From assembly GCA_050084515.1 (NCBI GenBank), contig CM114271.1, positions 29,202,001 through 29,266,000 on the forward strand: a stretch of DNA of 64,000 nt. Direction: 5' to 3'. The notes under the pieces were generated by a model, which ran no database searches, was not told the DNA's origin, and saw only the letters and a program-made list of their open reading frames with translations. The translations under genes and the position numbers were made by a program. The stretch's first letter is position 1; each line of letters begins with the position of its first letter. This stretch comes from Blasia pusilla (taxonomy: Eukaryota > Marchantiophyta > Marchantiopsida > Blasiales). Below, in pieces: positions 1 through 13,000 of the stretch.

Positions 1-3000
1 TATAAAGTAAAGCAACCCCAAACATAGAAATATTGGAAAAGCATAACACCGAAAATAATGGAGGGCAAGTTTTGACTAGAAATGCACTTTGAAAGAGGTG
101 AGAAAAAGCACCAGAATTATACATTATAAGGCCATATTCCAGAATCCAAAATTGAAGAAGTTAGCGGATCTTAAAAGTGACGAATGTGGTTCATTTCCCT
201 ATAAAGAATGATTTATTTTCTAGAGAAAAGTGCTCATATTTACACTTTATCATCTATGATTTATCACACATGTGGCCCGGATTCGCTGGCACACGGTGAC
301 TAACTAATGAGAAAGCACGAATCGCAAACAAATGCATGCCTTTATAGGGATCCATCGAGAAAGTTTCCAACATCGCATGTACAAACAACCCCAAAGGCCT
401 CGTGCAAATATGGGCACAAGAAATTGGAGAGATCACTTTACAAGCATTCATTACATATTATAGGGCGTATCATGCAGAGCCTGAGGAATTATCTGATCCC
501 CTTAGATTCCCCTTCTCTGGTCCCACTTACGAACTAGTACAACGGTACCCTCCCATATCGACCTCCGCAATTCGATGGTTTTGCATGTGATACTTAAGTA
601 ACGTTTTATGATACGGTTACAAACTTTGTGTGTGTGAGGGAGAGTAGATCGAAATGAATTCAGTTCAGCCGGCGGCCTAGTCCTGAAGTGAGGCCACATG
701 GCTTTTCATTTATTTAGGGACGGAGAGATTTACTAGAGATCAAACTTTAACGTTATTTGCGATGTGCACAACTTAGTATTAAGAAAAAATAAATTGAGGT
801 TTTGAGAAAGTGTGTAAAATAAAACGAGTCTTCGCGATTGGTCCCATGCAATTTTCGTCATAATGATAGTCTCTAGAATTGGTTGCATATAAGAATTAAG
901 TGGTGGGATTGGACCATTATTTCTTACCCATCCGATTGGATTTGATTAGTTCTTCGTACCATCTGTTTACTCTCAAGGGATCGGGTGTTTAATGTATGGA
1001 AATGAAGAAATTTATTTTAGATTTTCGAAGAGACATGCGATATGAGTATGTAATATATTTGTGGATAACGGATAAAATAATCCCAAATATATTTAAATAG
1101 TAAAAATATCTGCACAACGATAATTAAAAAACCAATAGAAATAAATGGGAAACTATGAAAAAATAATAAAGTGAAGGGGTAACAGATAAAAGAGGAGTAA
1201 ATTTTCACAAGAATTTATGGAAAAATCATTTTGTGTACCTCTTGACTTTTTGAAAAAAAAAAAAAATTGAAATAGAATTTCTCTACCCAATATTGGCCAA
1301 AATTTTAGAGTTTCTAAATTTAAGCGAAATAGAAATTCTAGAAGAATCAGTGGTATGACTTTACTTTTCAAGCTTGATCCCCCTTTATTTTTCAGAAAAA
1401 TATTTAAAAGAATCATAGGGAAAAAATGAAAAATGATTAAATTTAAACTCTTCTCCTAAAATATCTGAAATAAAAATAAAACATCTCCTGCCTCCCTCTC
1501 ATCCCTTCATTTAACTATCCCCTCTCCACGTTTAATTATTACTTTTCAAGTTTAAAAATATGACACCCTACACCAAAGAGATGTCGCCATGGAGGGATGT
1601 CTCCTCCGTTAACATTATCTATGTATATAATTAAAAAAGGACGGGGGTTAGAGAAACCCTCCTCATGTGTTGACACATGTTCTCTAAAGGTTCTTATGTT
1701 GTTGACACAATGAATTTTAAGGTGTCAACCAGAGGGTGTTCAATTAAGAGGAGATAATAAAAGAAATAAAGACCAGATGCATTTAAAAATTTTAATATCA
1801 TCCGTGCTAATAGATTATATATGTACATGATTACATTTATCATATTTCTCGACCTTTACATTCAATGTAGGATACTAGAAATGATGCCAACGTGATGCGC
1901 TTGTATTGCTACCACTAGCATCATCACAGAGCATCTTTGTAAAAGAAAAATTAATGGAGGAAGAAGGATCCACTGAGACAAATCTAAACAACAAAGATGA
2001 ACTTCTTTAAATTACACAATGGATTAGAGAGAATGAATAAACGGATTTATTGTCTTGGAGGACCCCAAAGGGCTATGGGACTTTGATTTTCAATTTTTTT
2101 GCAAGGCAAAGCACAACCATAGAGTATATACCATGAGGTCCTCTCCTCTAAGATGCTCTCTTAGCCTCTCTAGCATACACATACTATATAGAGTACGTGC
2201 ATGCTAGAGAACAATTTGAATGTTCTTGCAAAATCTTGTTAGCCATGAAATCAAGGAAATCAAGGAAATGGAAGAGATGAAAGAACTCTAGTGCGATGTT
2301 ATCATGGTAATTTCGAAGGAGAGGATAATGATCTTCACCATCATACTGATGGAATTATAATATATGTTTGTATGAGATAATGTACCTTTCTCTAACTCTA
2401 TGTTAGTTGAACTTGGTTTAAATCTAGCCAATGCACTACAACGTTTAGTGGACATGGCAATAGAGATATAAGAGGTGGACTTGGTGGATATCCCATAATG
2501 CACGAGGGTGTGATATACCCCATCTACATTATTGCTCCTCTCCAAGATCTTTTTATGTCTATCCCAAAAGAGATTGGGGGTGGGGATGCGAGGGCAGATG
2601 TGGGGATTTTGCAAGCCGGGAAAAATTCTTGCATGGACAAGTCCATCCTAAGGAAAAACATAAGTCCGCGTGCAACCTTGACTATCACATGAAGATTTTT
2701 TTAGGGGTATCAAGTGCTTTAGGTCGTTATTGGGTTTGGGCCCCAAAACTTTAAAATCATACAATATGGTTGAGATGACCATAACTTTGGGTAGATGAAG
2801 CTTATGTGGTGGTCTATGCCACATAAGCTTCATCTATGTGCCACGATGCCATCCTTTTGCAATTAGATTATATTAGGTGTAAACATCTTAATCTTCTATC
2901 TTATGATTCTTTTATTGTAAAATTTTAGAATAGGAAGAATAAAAAAGGCAATCTTTGTGATATGATTATATTGTATGTGCTTGAACTCACACACACCCCT

Positions 3001-3400
3001 TTATAAAATGATAAAAAAGGGTTATTACGTGTTGTCGAGGGAAGTGTCTAATTAAAGAATCCAATCTCTTTTCAAAGGGAAAATATGAGCTGGCACATTA
3101 TTTTTATTAAAAGGAAAAAGTTGTAAACTATTGCATTGCAAATGGTTATGAATGAATGGAACACTAATAATTTCGTTTATTTTTAAGAAGGGAATTATTA
3201 ATATGAAAAAATTCTTCCATAAAGGAAACTTCCCAATGAAATATTAGATAATTTTTTCTTTTAAAAAAATGAGTTTGAAATAAAATATTTACCAAACCAA
3301 AAACTAAAAATTATATTCATGAGTGATGAAAGTTGTTAATTCTAAGATGTCAATCACTAATTACTAACAAATGTAGTATTACCATACCGGTAGACTAATC
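1..3400. other. AT-rich intergenic DNA, no gene recognised
   Basis: No open frame here has recognisable protein motifs; all are short and lack a plausible splice context. Base composition is AT-rich with many A and T runs. The only structured element seen is the perfect hairpin at 2792-2836, listed separately. Confidence 0.6.
2792..2836. repeat. Perfect 18-bp inverted repeat (hairpin)
   Basis: The left arm 2792-2809 (TAGATGAAGCTTATGTGG) is the exact reverse complement of 2819-2836, with a 9-nt loop. It would fold into a strong cruciform or RNA hairpin. No coding region surrounds it. A small foldback element or a remnant of one is the likeliest explanation; no flanking target duplication was evident. 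Confidence 0.85.
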
Positions 3401-3455
3401 CACTCATTGCACGTGGAAGTGCTTACTTATATGGCTCGCTGGTACGATTAGGGTT

Positions 3456-3878
3456 TTATTGCCGAGGATAAGTATTGAATTGCGAAAGTACATTGGAGAA
3501 AGGCTCCACATCGGAGGACTCCCAACAGTAAGTGCTTTTCTTCTTCTTGTTTTTCTGAAACACGGAATTCGTCCAAAATGTAGGTAGCACAAAACGGAAG
3601 GTGGTTGGTTTCGTACGAATCTTGTGGCTCTTCGGGGACTCGTGAGATTCCGAGCGATCTTCTCGTGCATGCTTAACGTGTGTGATGGCACCTTTTAATG
3701 AACACGAAAACCGCTCGGTGAGTTCGCGGAGGGAATCCGGGGATATATGGAGTGAAAAATCGAAGAACAGAGAAGGTAGCTTGCGAGAGTTGTCTTCGCT
3801 GAGATAGTTCGCACGAACGTCGCCATGTCGAAGAGCGATTTCGGGAGAGAGAAGCTGTTCGGATGACGATCGAAGCAT
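3456..3878 (-). CDS. Unassigned 140-codon ORF in a CpG-rich patch
   Basis: An open frame of 140 codons on the minus strand begins at the ATG at 3878 (MLRSSSEQLL...) and ends at 3456. The patch from about 3.57 to 4.33 kb retains CpG, unlike the AT-rich flanks, and a short CGA repeat lies just upstream of the start. The protein is Ser/Arg/Lys-rich with no domain I recognise, and its last third contains a Lys run coded by a CTT-rich tract, which makes it look non-conserved. It could be a first exon, a 5' leader region, or chance. Confidence 0.22.
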   Translation of the reverse strand: MLRSSSEQLLSPEIALRHGDVRANYLSEDNSRKLPSLFFDFSLHISPDSLRELTERFSCSLKGAITHVKHAREDRSESHESPKSHKIRTKPTTFRFVLPTFWTNSVFQKNKKKKSTYCWESSDVEPFSNVLSQFNTYPRQ

Positions 3879-4869
3879 GTCAAATCTGATACCCAAACGA
3901 CGACGACGACGACTACGGGATCCGATTCATACGTTTATTTACTAGCGGAAGCATCGTAAGATTGGAGTGCTGAAATTGGAAAGGCCAATTTCCGCTCGTG
4001 ATCCACAAGAGTTGAAGAGTTGGTTGCGTTATGAAGTTGTGGCTATGGACGGTCCCAAATCGCTTGCCACTCATAAAGTCACATTATGAAGCTGACGGCG
4101 ACATGCATTCATTTTCCACCAGAGACCGAAGTGTCACTCATGGACCCTCATGGACTGCACTTTCCCAATTTATTTTTTTATCAATACGCGGAATGGAACG
4201 GAGCAGCGATTTTGGGCGGGGACGGCGAGAGGCATGGATTGGGACGGCGGGAGGAAGGACGGAGGGCGTAGGGGACGAAAAGAGACGTGCTACATGTCGA
4301 AACGGAGAGCGTGACGAGAGCTTCGTTTTGATCCGGACCTTGCTGCATGGCGTGAAGTATTTTTATTTTTATTCATCTTTTTAGAATTCGGTTCATATTA
4401 GGGTTCCAAATGTGAATATTAGGGTTTAGCTTATTGTCATTTGGGGAAATTTCCTAAGGTAACGTCCTCTATTCACCCACCCTTCCCCTCCTTTCCCAAG
4501 TCCTTTCTTGTTTGTCGTATTTGTCGTATGTGCTTCTCATTTTGGTTCGATTCTCGTTTGTATTTGTTACCCTTCCCGTACATACACTTTTCTTCTCATC
4601 TATTTTATCTTGAAGGGCCCATGATCTTTTCACACTCTTAGCAACTCTACGTATTCATGAGTTTATTTTTGGGAGGGGGTTGGGACTAGAAGTCCTAGGT
4701 GATGTTGGTAGGTGAGAGTTTATGTTAGAGGGAGCATTACCGTGGACGGGAAGAGAGTGGTTTGCCAGGACCGCTCGTTCGAATGGGGATGACAGGACTG
4801 TTATTGACGGGGGATTGTCGCACGATTTTATTGGAGGGGGCTATATCCTCTTCTTGGTGAGTTGCATCC

Positions 4870-7800
4870 ATGCCTCGACCCGCATTGGCTCCCCGTGTGG
4901 GGACCCGTGGGTCGTCTAGTCGGGATACTAAATGCCCATGTTGTCCCGAATTCTTCACTCGTTCAGGAATTCGGAACCACTTAGCGGCTAAACATCCTGA
5001 CTTTGATAGATTTGGATGGGTGGTCCCTCCTGTCGACCATGGATGCTCTCCGGTGCTTCTCGCATCATCGCCCCCCGAGGCATGGGAGTGGTTGAGGTCC
5101 CACCAGGGCAAGATTATAGGTCTCTTGAGACCCGTTTTCCCTGCCCGAGGTTGTTTCATAGGATCCCCCATGCTATTCGGGACGACCTCCGCCACGCATT
5201 CCTCCTTCCCCTCGCTAGGATCGCCCTTGATCCTATGGATGAGCTCTCGTGGTACCTACTACTTCTCCTTCCACGATGGTGTCTTCGTTACACTCGGGGA
5301 GGGAAGGCCGGTCATAGAGAGGTTATAGCACGCCCGAGACGCTTTCGAGGAGGTGATTGGGAGTCTCTGCAGAGTGAGTTTGTGGCATTCGCCAGGAGGA
5401 AGTAGTTCACCTGGTTTCGGCAGACGATCCCTGGAGCGGCCAGGTTGCGACGATGTAGGACACTAGGGCGAGCCTGTGAGTACTCGCGAGCCGACGTGCT
5501 CTTCGCCCGATGGACATGGCTCTGCTTCATTGTTACCATCGATGCCCCCGGAGGCTACATCCTCGCCCATCGGTTGACATTCCAGCTTTTGCACGTGACT
5601 TTCCCACCGACACGGCTATATGCCTTGACCCCTCCCTCTTTGCACGGGCACTCGGACGTTCTCCGAGGATTGCGGCCGGAGGTTTGTCTGGTATGATGTA
5701 CGAACACCTTCGTGATTGCTTTCCTTCCGAGGACACCGCTAGCGGCTTCTCCGAAGTTGCTTCAGTTGCCTCTCACCTAGCTCAGGGGAGAGTGCCAACA
5801 GCAGTGGCCCAAGTATTAGGGGCGGGGCGACTTTTGGCGTTGTCAAAGGGGGGTGGTGGTATCCGTCCGATTGCCATAGGTGAGGTGCTCTTGCGGTTGG
5901 TGAGTCGTACTCTCGCTTTGCAATTCCGTGAGGCTTTCAAATCACATCCGAGTCCGCACAGTTTGGAGTTGCCACGCCACCGGATGTGAGACGGTTGCCT
6001 TAGGTTTGAGGGCTTGTCTAGATGTACATCCAGTGGGTGGTTCTCCAAGTGGACGTGGAGAACGCCTTCAACTCAAGATATCTCGGGCTACTATATTCAC
6101 AGAGTTGAGGGACGCGGGTGGCCCCATGGCGAGCCTCATTCCCTTTGTGCAGGCTTTTTATGGGGCCCTTCGGCCCTCTATTTACACCATGGTCGATTCG
6201 AGGAGGAGGTCACGGTCTTGGAGTCTCACGGGACTCGTCAGGGTGACCCTCCGGGTGGCGCGTTGTTTTTGTGGCTCATTACCGAGCGGTTCTTTCTACG
6301 GTGGAGGCTTTCCGGGTTGCATGTTCCTTTGGCGGATGATACTCATATTGTTGGTCCCGAGATCTGGTTGTCCCTGCATTCGAGCACTTTTCAAAGACTG
6401 AGCTTGGCACGTGTCGGCCTGGCGGTGAAGGTGGGGAAGTGCAAGGCTTGGTCTCCATTAGGCCTACGTGATGATCTACATTTACCCGACGGCTTCTTGC
6501 GACTGTCGGAGGGCTTCGAGTCTTGGGAGTACCGCCGGGAGCCAGGACTTTGTATCGACTTTCGTGGCGGCGGCTCTTACCGAGGATCTTCTCCACGTTG
6601 ATGATCTTACGAGGATTGGTGACCCTCAAGTCGCTTCGGCATTCTCTCTTCTTGTTTTGCTCGAGACCTGGTTACCTCACTAGAACTGCCTCGGACATCT
6701 AGTCACCTTTCTTCCCTATATAGATCCTTTGATAGGAAGCTCATGCAGGTGTTTGGGGATCTTCTAGGACCCGGCTCCTTAGAGTGCCCCATGGGGAGTT
6801 AGCTCGAGACAGGCCTCTTGGCCGATTTCTTTTGGTGGAGTAGGTCTTCTCTCGACCGAGTTAGTGGCGCCCTCCGCTTTTTTAGGGAGTTGGGCCATAG
6901 TGGCACCCCTCCTTTGCTCCCGATTTTTGGTTAGAGATAGACCGCTCCTTCTACACTACGTCTCCCAGGTCGAGGATGGCTCTTTCCCACTTCAGTCTTC
7001 ACTCACAGCTTGTAGAGATTCCCTTCGAGTTGAGGCCAGAGCCGTTCTCCCCACTTTCTCCTCCTTAGTTACCTCCGGTCAGTCTGGGCTCCAATCTTCC
7101 TTGATGGAAGCCCACTTTGAGGCAGTTTTTAGAGGCACTATGTCTGACGGGAATATCCCCATGGAGGTTAGGGCCCGTATTCGCTCTTGCTCCGGAAAGG
7201 GGGGCTCATGGGTAGAAGGGGCGCCCCTTCTCCAGGCTTTCCGTATCGCACCACTTACCTATACCACAGCGATGCGGTTCCGCTTGGGCCTCCCCCAACC
7301 ATCAGTGGTTGGTTCGACACATTGCGAGTGTCGCCGGAGCCTGGATCCACTTGGTGTGCATTTGGCACGCTGTCCAGTTGGGGGTGAGAGGATAGCCACT
7401 CACGATGCAAAGGCGGGATATCATGTTCAGTATTGCTCGGGAGAGTGGCTTCCATGTGCAGAGAGAGAGGCACTACTCCTTGCGGGATTCCCTCATTCGT
7501 GCCGATCTCTACATGACACGTGAGGCTGAGGTGGTTGTGGCGGACGTGGTAGTCACAGATCCTACGCGGGAGGCAGTGCGAGCCCAAGTGGTGGTCCAAG
7601 GGCGAATGCTACAGGAGCGGCGGCGGCGAAGAAGACACATATCTACTGATCAACTACACGAGGACACATCTTCATCCCCTGGCCATAGAGATGTATGGGG
7701 CTATGGGGGGAGAGGTTCGACTGCGTTCACGGATCGCGCCCATCATCTCCACTCGAGAAATGGGTTGTCCTTAGCTCTGCGATCTCAGACAGGCGCTGGT

Positions 7801-7890
7801 CTCCATAGCGTTGCGGCGTGCCCAGGCTAATGGGATTTTTGCGGCGGGCTCAGTCGTGGGAGACGCCGGCGCTAGAGGCCCACTTAGTAG
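4870..7890 (+). mobile_element. Non-LTR retrotransposon with C2H2 finger, RT and restriction-like endonuclease, degenerate
   Basis: A series of plus-strand frames reads as one broken retrotransposon polyprotein. From 4870 the frame starts MPRPALAPRV and soon contains a C2H2 zinc finger (CPCC...HLAAKHP). At 5.51-5.99 kb an RT N-terminal block reads GGGGIRPIAIGEVLLRLV. Near 6.05 kb motif A reads QVDVENAFNS, near 6.24 kb motif B reads TRQGDPPGGALF, and near 6.33 kb motif C reads LADDTHIVGP. After about 7.3 kb comes a C-terminal cysteine/histidine cluster (CECRRSLDPLGVHLARC), then RADLYM...VVVADVVVTDP, matching the core of the restriction-like endonuclease of R2-type elements. Several frameshifts and stops separate these blocks, so the copy is inactive. 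Element ends and target duplication could not be fixed; the clade is not assigned beyond the endonuclease class. Confidence 0.85.
4939..5010 (+). other. C2H2 zinc finger at the N-terminus of the non-LTR element
   Basis: The residues C-P-C-C-P-E-F-F then twelve residues and H-L-A-A-K-H fit the C-x2-C / H-x4-H spacing of a C2H2 finger. In R2-like elements such fingers precede the RT and help recognise the target DNA; that role here is inferred from the family. Confidence 0.7.
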
Positions 7891-8017
7891 TAGTCATAGC
7901 TCTCTTGTTGTTTCTTGATATTGTCTCTGCTTGTTGGTGAGTTTCGTCGTTAGGGGGAATGCCCCTTCTTCCTTTTCTCGGTCGTGTTGTGGCCTTCAGG
8001 TTTTGACTCTTTGAGTC

Positions 8018-8310
8018 CCCCTCTTTTGTACTTCCGATGGGTTTTCCATCACTCGTTTTTATCGAAGTGCATCTTTGTCTCCCGAGAGAGATAGAGAATG
8101 TGTTGGGTTGGATAACTTGGATGGTGCCAAGATGGATTGCTGCCCTAACCTTGTAACCATAATAGATCTCGTGCACGGGGTTGGGTGATGCTAGAGAATA
8201 GGATGAGTGCATAGTAGGAATAAGTGAGGAAAGTATCATACGAGAGGAGAGGTAAAGGTGCACTTCGATAAAAACGTGTGATGGAAAACCCATCGGAAGT
8301 ACAAGAGGAG
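8018..8310. repeat. Imperfect inverted repeat, about 70-bp arms
   Basis: The left arm 8018-8087 and right arm 8240-8310 are near-perfect reverse complements (shared core TACTTCCGATGGGTTTTCCA). About 150 nt separate them. The arms lie immediately downstream of the retrotransposon's last coding block, so they could be a foldback insertion or an inverted partial duplication of its 3' region. No protein is encoded between the arms. Confidence 0.8.
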
Positions 8311-8451
8311 AGGAGGAAAACTTTCTCATTTGGTGTCATGCTTACCGCCGTACAATGTGTTGGTGCGGACACGGTCTAGCTACGGCAGTGAGATTGTACA
8401 TGAATCTAGGTTGTTGAATGTCTTGAATAGATATGGCCCTATCGGCTTATA

Positions 8452-8561
8452 TTGAGCTTAGCAATGTAAGCAAAATTCATAACAAATAACTCAACAATAA
8501 GTGCTTACATTGCTAAGCTCAATACAAGCACTTATTGTTGAGTTATTTGTTATGAATTTTG
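8452..8561. repeat. Two interleaved perfect inverted repeats (A-B-A'-B')
   Basis: Arm A (8452-8470, 19 bp) is the exact reverse complement of A' (8504-8522). Arm B (8471-8506, 36 bp) is the exact reverse complement of B' (8526-8561). The order is A-B-A'-B' with a 3-nt overlap of B and A'. A simple hairpin cannot satisfy both pairs at once, so the transcript would form either of two hairpins or a pseudoknot-like fold. The perfection of both pairs argues for recent origin, for example template switching during replication or repair. Confidence 0.9.
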
Positions 8562-8929
8562 TTAAGGAGACCAAGCAATGACTAGAGATTTCATCCCCCT
8601 CATCATATAAGGTGCATAAGTTTTGTTGTGTTCCCATCCTCCTTTTCTTATGGTGCAAGGGGATTGCTCCCATCCTAAGCTTGAATTAATCCAGGTTCCC
8701 CTTTTTTTGGGATGCAGAGTAAAGAGAGGCCATAAATTTTTAGGGCTTGGATTCTTTGAGTTGTTATTTTGCGAGAGTTTGCCCATTGATTCGCTTATGG
8801 TATCCTAAAATGGTTTCTCATCTTGTTCCCACATTCTAGGCTTGGAAGGGAGCTTGGTTGTTTGCACAATCTTGAATTTTTTTTCTCCAAGATCTTTCTT
8901 ATTTCCCTTTGTTTGGTGTTAGCATCCCA

Positions 8930-9700
8930 CAATGCGGAACCATGTTCTAATGAGGACTAAGTTTTATGCCGAGTGAAAGAGTCCTTTAATTTAGATGTGA
9001 TGTCCATGCAATGAAGGAAAACTCGATAGTGCCTTCACCTTCTTGTGACCTCTCTTAGTAGCCTTCATAATGTGGGCGTCCCACATGCAATCTATACGAA
9101 AATTCATGTCTAGATAGGTGCATGTGGGTTCCTCTTCCCCTAATACATAGGTGGTCTTGGTCCTCTTCCTTGCCATTGAAGTATCAGCAGACCTCACTTC
9201 AATACATTTAGATACATGCTCAACATGTCACACTAAGTTTTGGTCGGGGAGATTATCTTTTGGACATTCTTTCCAACTTCCTCTAATCCACCAAAGTCAT
9301 TGAAAAACATGAGGGCAACAAAACTGGTGTTGCCTATCCCTATGCTTAGTCCACTATCCGCCATTTCCTTGAGTAGGGAGTTGACAAAAATATCGAAGAG
9401 GGTGGGGTAGATCGGTTGTCCTTATGCCACTCTTGCTTGATGTCAAGTGCTCCACTTAGTTGGCCATTCACCTCAACTATACCCATAGCTTCATGCTACA
9501 TTCTCTACACCACCCTCCACAATTTTCCTCTCGGCCCAAGAGGAAAATTTTCACAAGTTGAAAGGCGTGCCATCATGCCATGCTATGTCATATGCCTTCT
9601 AGAGGCCCAAGGAGAATCAATAGTTGGGCTTCCCCTGGTTTTTCTACCGTGAAGGTGAAGATGGGATCCACATATTTTATGGCTCTTGGGAACTCCTTCT
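8930..9700 (-). pseudogene. LINE reverse transcriptase fragment, decayed
   Basis: Reading the minus strand, the stretch near 9.3-9.4 kb gives a frame including IFVNSLLKEMADSGLSIGIG followed by a degenerate catalytic block (LMFFNDF in place of a canonical LMFADD). Lower coordinates (about 9.0-9.2 kb) give TYLDMNFRIDCMWDAHI and a Lys-rich tail, as expected for the region after the RT palm (YLGV..D..W..HI). The first coding segments near 9.5-9.7 kb are broken by stops. The catalytic Asp pair is altered, so no activity is expected. It is in the opposite orientation to, and has a different motif style from, the element at 4.9-7.9 kb. Confidence 0.7.
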
Positions 9701-10049
9701 TTATGAAAATATTCTCCCAAGGTAAATGGATATCCACTCCCTAAGTGTATGGCATATGAGCTTACTCAATAACGTCTAATTTCCAAGGTCTTAGCCTTCA
9801 CCCTTCTTGTCGAGGATGTTCACAATGACTCGTACCTACCTTTGGGCATAACTTGTGCCCTTATAACAACATAGTCATACTTTAATAGCCCATTCACAAG
9901 CCCATCATTGGGTTGAGAAAGCTCCAAGTACGCCACCGGTGCTTGGGACAATGGTAGAGATTCGAATGGGTGGAGAGAGAGGAAGAGGCCAAGACAACAA
10001 ACATTAACCAACAAACTTATCAACACATTTGAAGAGGGCATTAGGGAGT

Positions 10050-13000
10050 GGGCAATTAAGGAGGTTTATATAAACCTCCTTAATTTGTATGATTTTTGCA
10101 GGGTTGAAATTGACCCATGGGCGTAGTCTTAAGTGTTAGGGCAGAGCTCCCGAGTGTTAACCAAGGAGCCCTTTCCAACACTACTTACCGTACTTGATTG
10201 AGATCCTTAATACCATTGCAGCTGAACTTGTTCAATAATTCGGGTCTTGTCAGCTTTCGCAATATTATTATAAGCTGTGACTATTTGTGTGGGGAACTAG
10301 AGGTTTCATATGCTCATATGCTCTTTTTCGTGGTTCAAGCGGACTGCCCACTTGAATTCAAGTCAGGTTTCCAAACGAGGGGTCCCCTGCAAATACTTCT
10401 TCAGTCCTGCTGGGTTCTGAACATACAGTCGAGACAAAAGGTTTCGACATTTTCATGACGTCCTCAATGCTGTTCTGCTGGGAGCGTTCTCCCAGTATTT
10501 GGGTTACGCCATCTCCAAACGGTCGCTCCTCTTGCTCCCACAGTTCAGGCAGGCCGTGTTGGTCAAACGCTCAGAGACTGTACTCATTAAGTAGTGCCTG
10601 TCTACCCTTAAGTGCGGTTTCGGACTTGAACATAATGCCGTTTTGCTTTGTCAGATCAAGTTGGTATTGAACTGCATGTGCTGATGACCCTGACGCCTCA
10701 AAGGTGTGTATCCTCTGCTGTGCTTCGTGCGTTGGTTGTCTCTCACTTCGATACACTGATCAGCGGTTTCTTCGACGGCAGCACATGCGATACAATAATA
10801 CTTTGGGGGCAGTCAAAGCCGTCGCAGCGACTCGCAGCAGAGGAGGAACCGCAATTGTAATCTTGTATAGCACTTTCAGGCTTCAGCGAGACCGGCACGG
10901 CACGGAAACTCCCTCTCCTTCCCCATGCACCTGTAAGAAAGAAGTTCCAGCCAGCGTGAGCGGACACTTCTTTTGGAGTGAGAAAAAAGAGAACATGTCT
11001 AGACTCCCGCATGTCTGTCAGTTGCGTTCCCCCACATTGGAGACTCAAGGGACCTGCATGTTCCTTTGTTTCTCTGACGAAAAAAACTCAAGTCAATTTT
11101 TTGGAGTAAAGAACGGACAAATGGGCCCGTGTCTGTCAAAAGAAGAATAGAAGATGCTGATAAGAAATGCTATGAAAGTGGTAGGTGGTGATTGACATCA
11201 GAGGAAGGTGGGGACCGACTAAAGGAAGAACAATCGGTGACAACCTACCTTAACTCTGATTGGACTACAACTCGAAAACTCTTGAGAATGAACAAGGAGT
11301 AGGCAGAGGAGGACAGCGATCGTAAAAGGTTTACGGATCGGGTGAATCAATGGGTAATCTAAGAGGACTAAATTGGAAGGAAATCTCCTCATTGCGTCGT
11401 CCCTAGTTCGCCCGATTCTTCTCATGAACTAGATGTGAAATCCTGGTATTACGGTTGAGTCACCTGAACAAGCGCAAATGCAATCCGCCATAATTATTCC
11501 ATGCCAACCTCCAATGAGTTCCGAGAAAGGAAGACTTCCGGTGGAGTCGAGAGGAATGCCAAAATCGAACCTCAGGTGGGGGTTGGGGATTAGCGAGACG
11601 GACCATCGCGTAGCCAAGGACGCATGTTTTTGGCCTTCTGGCTAGGAACATCTTATGCTTGAAAGATGGCAATCGGAAATGAAGGATCATGTCAGGAGGA
11701 GAGAGCATACCCAAAACCTAAAGCAAGGAAGAAAGACCTGCATTACTTGTAATTTACCCCATGTGCAACTCCCGCAATTTTGTTTCTCAACCCAACAGCT
11801 CTCAGCACTTGCAAGATTTGCGAACACAGATCAATCGATTGGAAAGGTCTGGAAGTTTCGCCGGCCTGAGCATAATCAAGATTCAACAGTACGTCGGAGC
11901 TGCAGTTCGACAGCCAAAGAGGAAATTTGCAAATAACGATCCTGACACTAATTTTTCCTGCAGGAGGGTGGAGCCTGCGTAGATGAAGTATTGGGAGTGT
12001 GGAAGACGCGCGTAAGCAGGTCCGGGAATATGCCGCAGAGCGGTGTTCACAGATGGGCCAAATGCCTTCTCAAATGCCTTGCCAAAGGACATTGGTCAAG
12101 CAGATCTAAGAAACACCGCGGTGTGGATGAAATATGCCTTGTGTTGAAGAAATGGGGCAGATACCACCAGGCGAATAAGGTCCAGAAGTGTGAATACACG
12201 TTCGGGAGAAGGCTTGCAATTGTCTTATAGAAGAGGGGAGCGAGGAGAGAACGTTTCCGAGAGATCTAATGAAGACAGTTTAAGCGTCGAAGAATGCGAA
12301 ACCCCATCACGTCTGATATATTTTCTTCTACAGTGGGTCCTCGTTCCTTCCGAATGAGGTGCGTTTGTGGAAGATGCCCTGCACGGAGGAGGAGTTGGGG
12401 AATCATGTCCGGACGCGAGGAATGCAGGGCGGAAGAGGATCGTTGGTTGATTCAAACAATGAAGTCTTTTGAATGTCCGGGAAGGAACTTGTTTAGGAAT
12501 TTGGGTAGGTGGCTGATCTCAACGGGCTCTTCAGTCCTTCGAAACCATGCGGTCTGGGAACTTTCGGGTTTCAGGTGAACCGAGACTCGCCATTAGGAAG
12601 ATAGGCGAAGGCGGAAAGCTCATGAAGGTACAGTCTTCATAAGAAACGATCCAGGCAGTTTCCCATTGCCTGTCAACTTCTAGCGGAAATCCTGGAAATG
12701 AAGTTGGAATCGGATAGGGACGGGAGGCAACTCATTGGATCACCCTCGGACGTCCGTCCGTCCATCCATCCATCCGTCCATCCATCCGTCCACCACCTCG
12801 GAGAATCGCCGAATCAGTTGCGTAAGTGCGTACCGGCAATTCCTCATGAACTGCTCAGGAAATAAAAAAATGAGCCAAACCCACACCGCAGAGAGTTGCT
12901 GTAACATGGGCTTGCGCGTCGATTTCCGAACGAAGTCGTTTGCACCCTGTCTTTCGGCCTCGGGTGCCTTTCCAAAGAGTCAAACTGGCCTTCCCGGATC

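Noticed and set aside
3404-3896. Confident protein-coding gene on the minus strand
   Set aside because: The open frame has no recognisable domain and its C-terminal part is a CTT-rich tract, so it is kept only as a low-confidence ORF.
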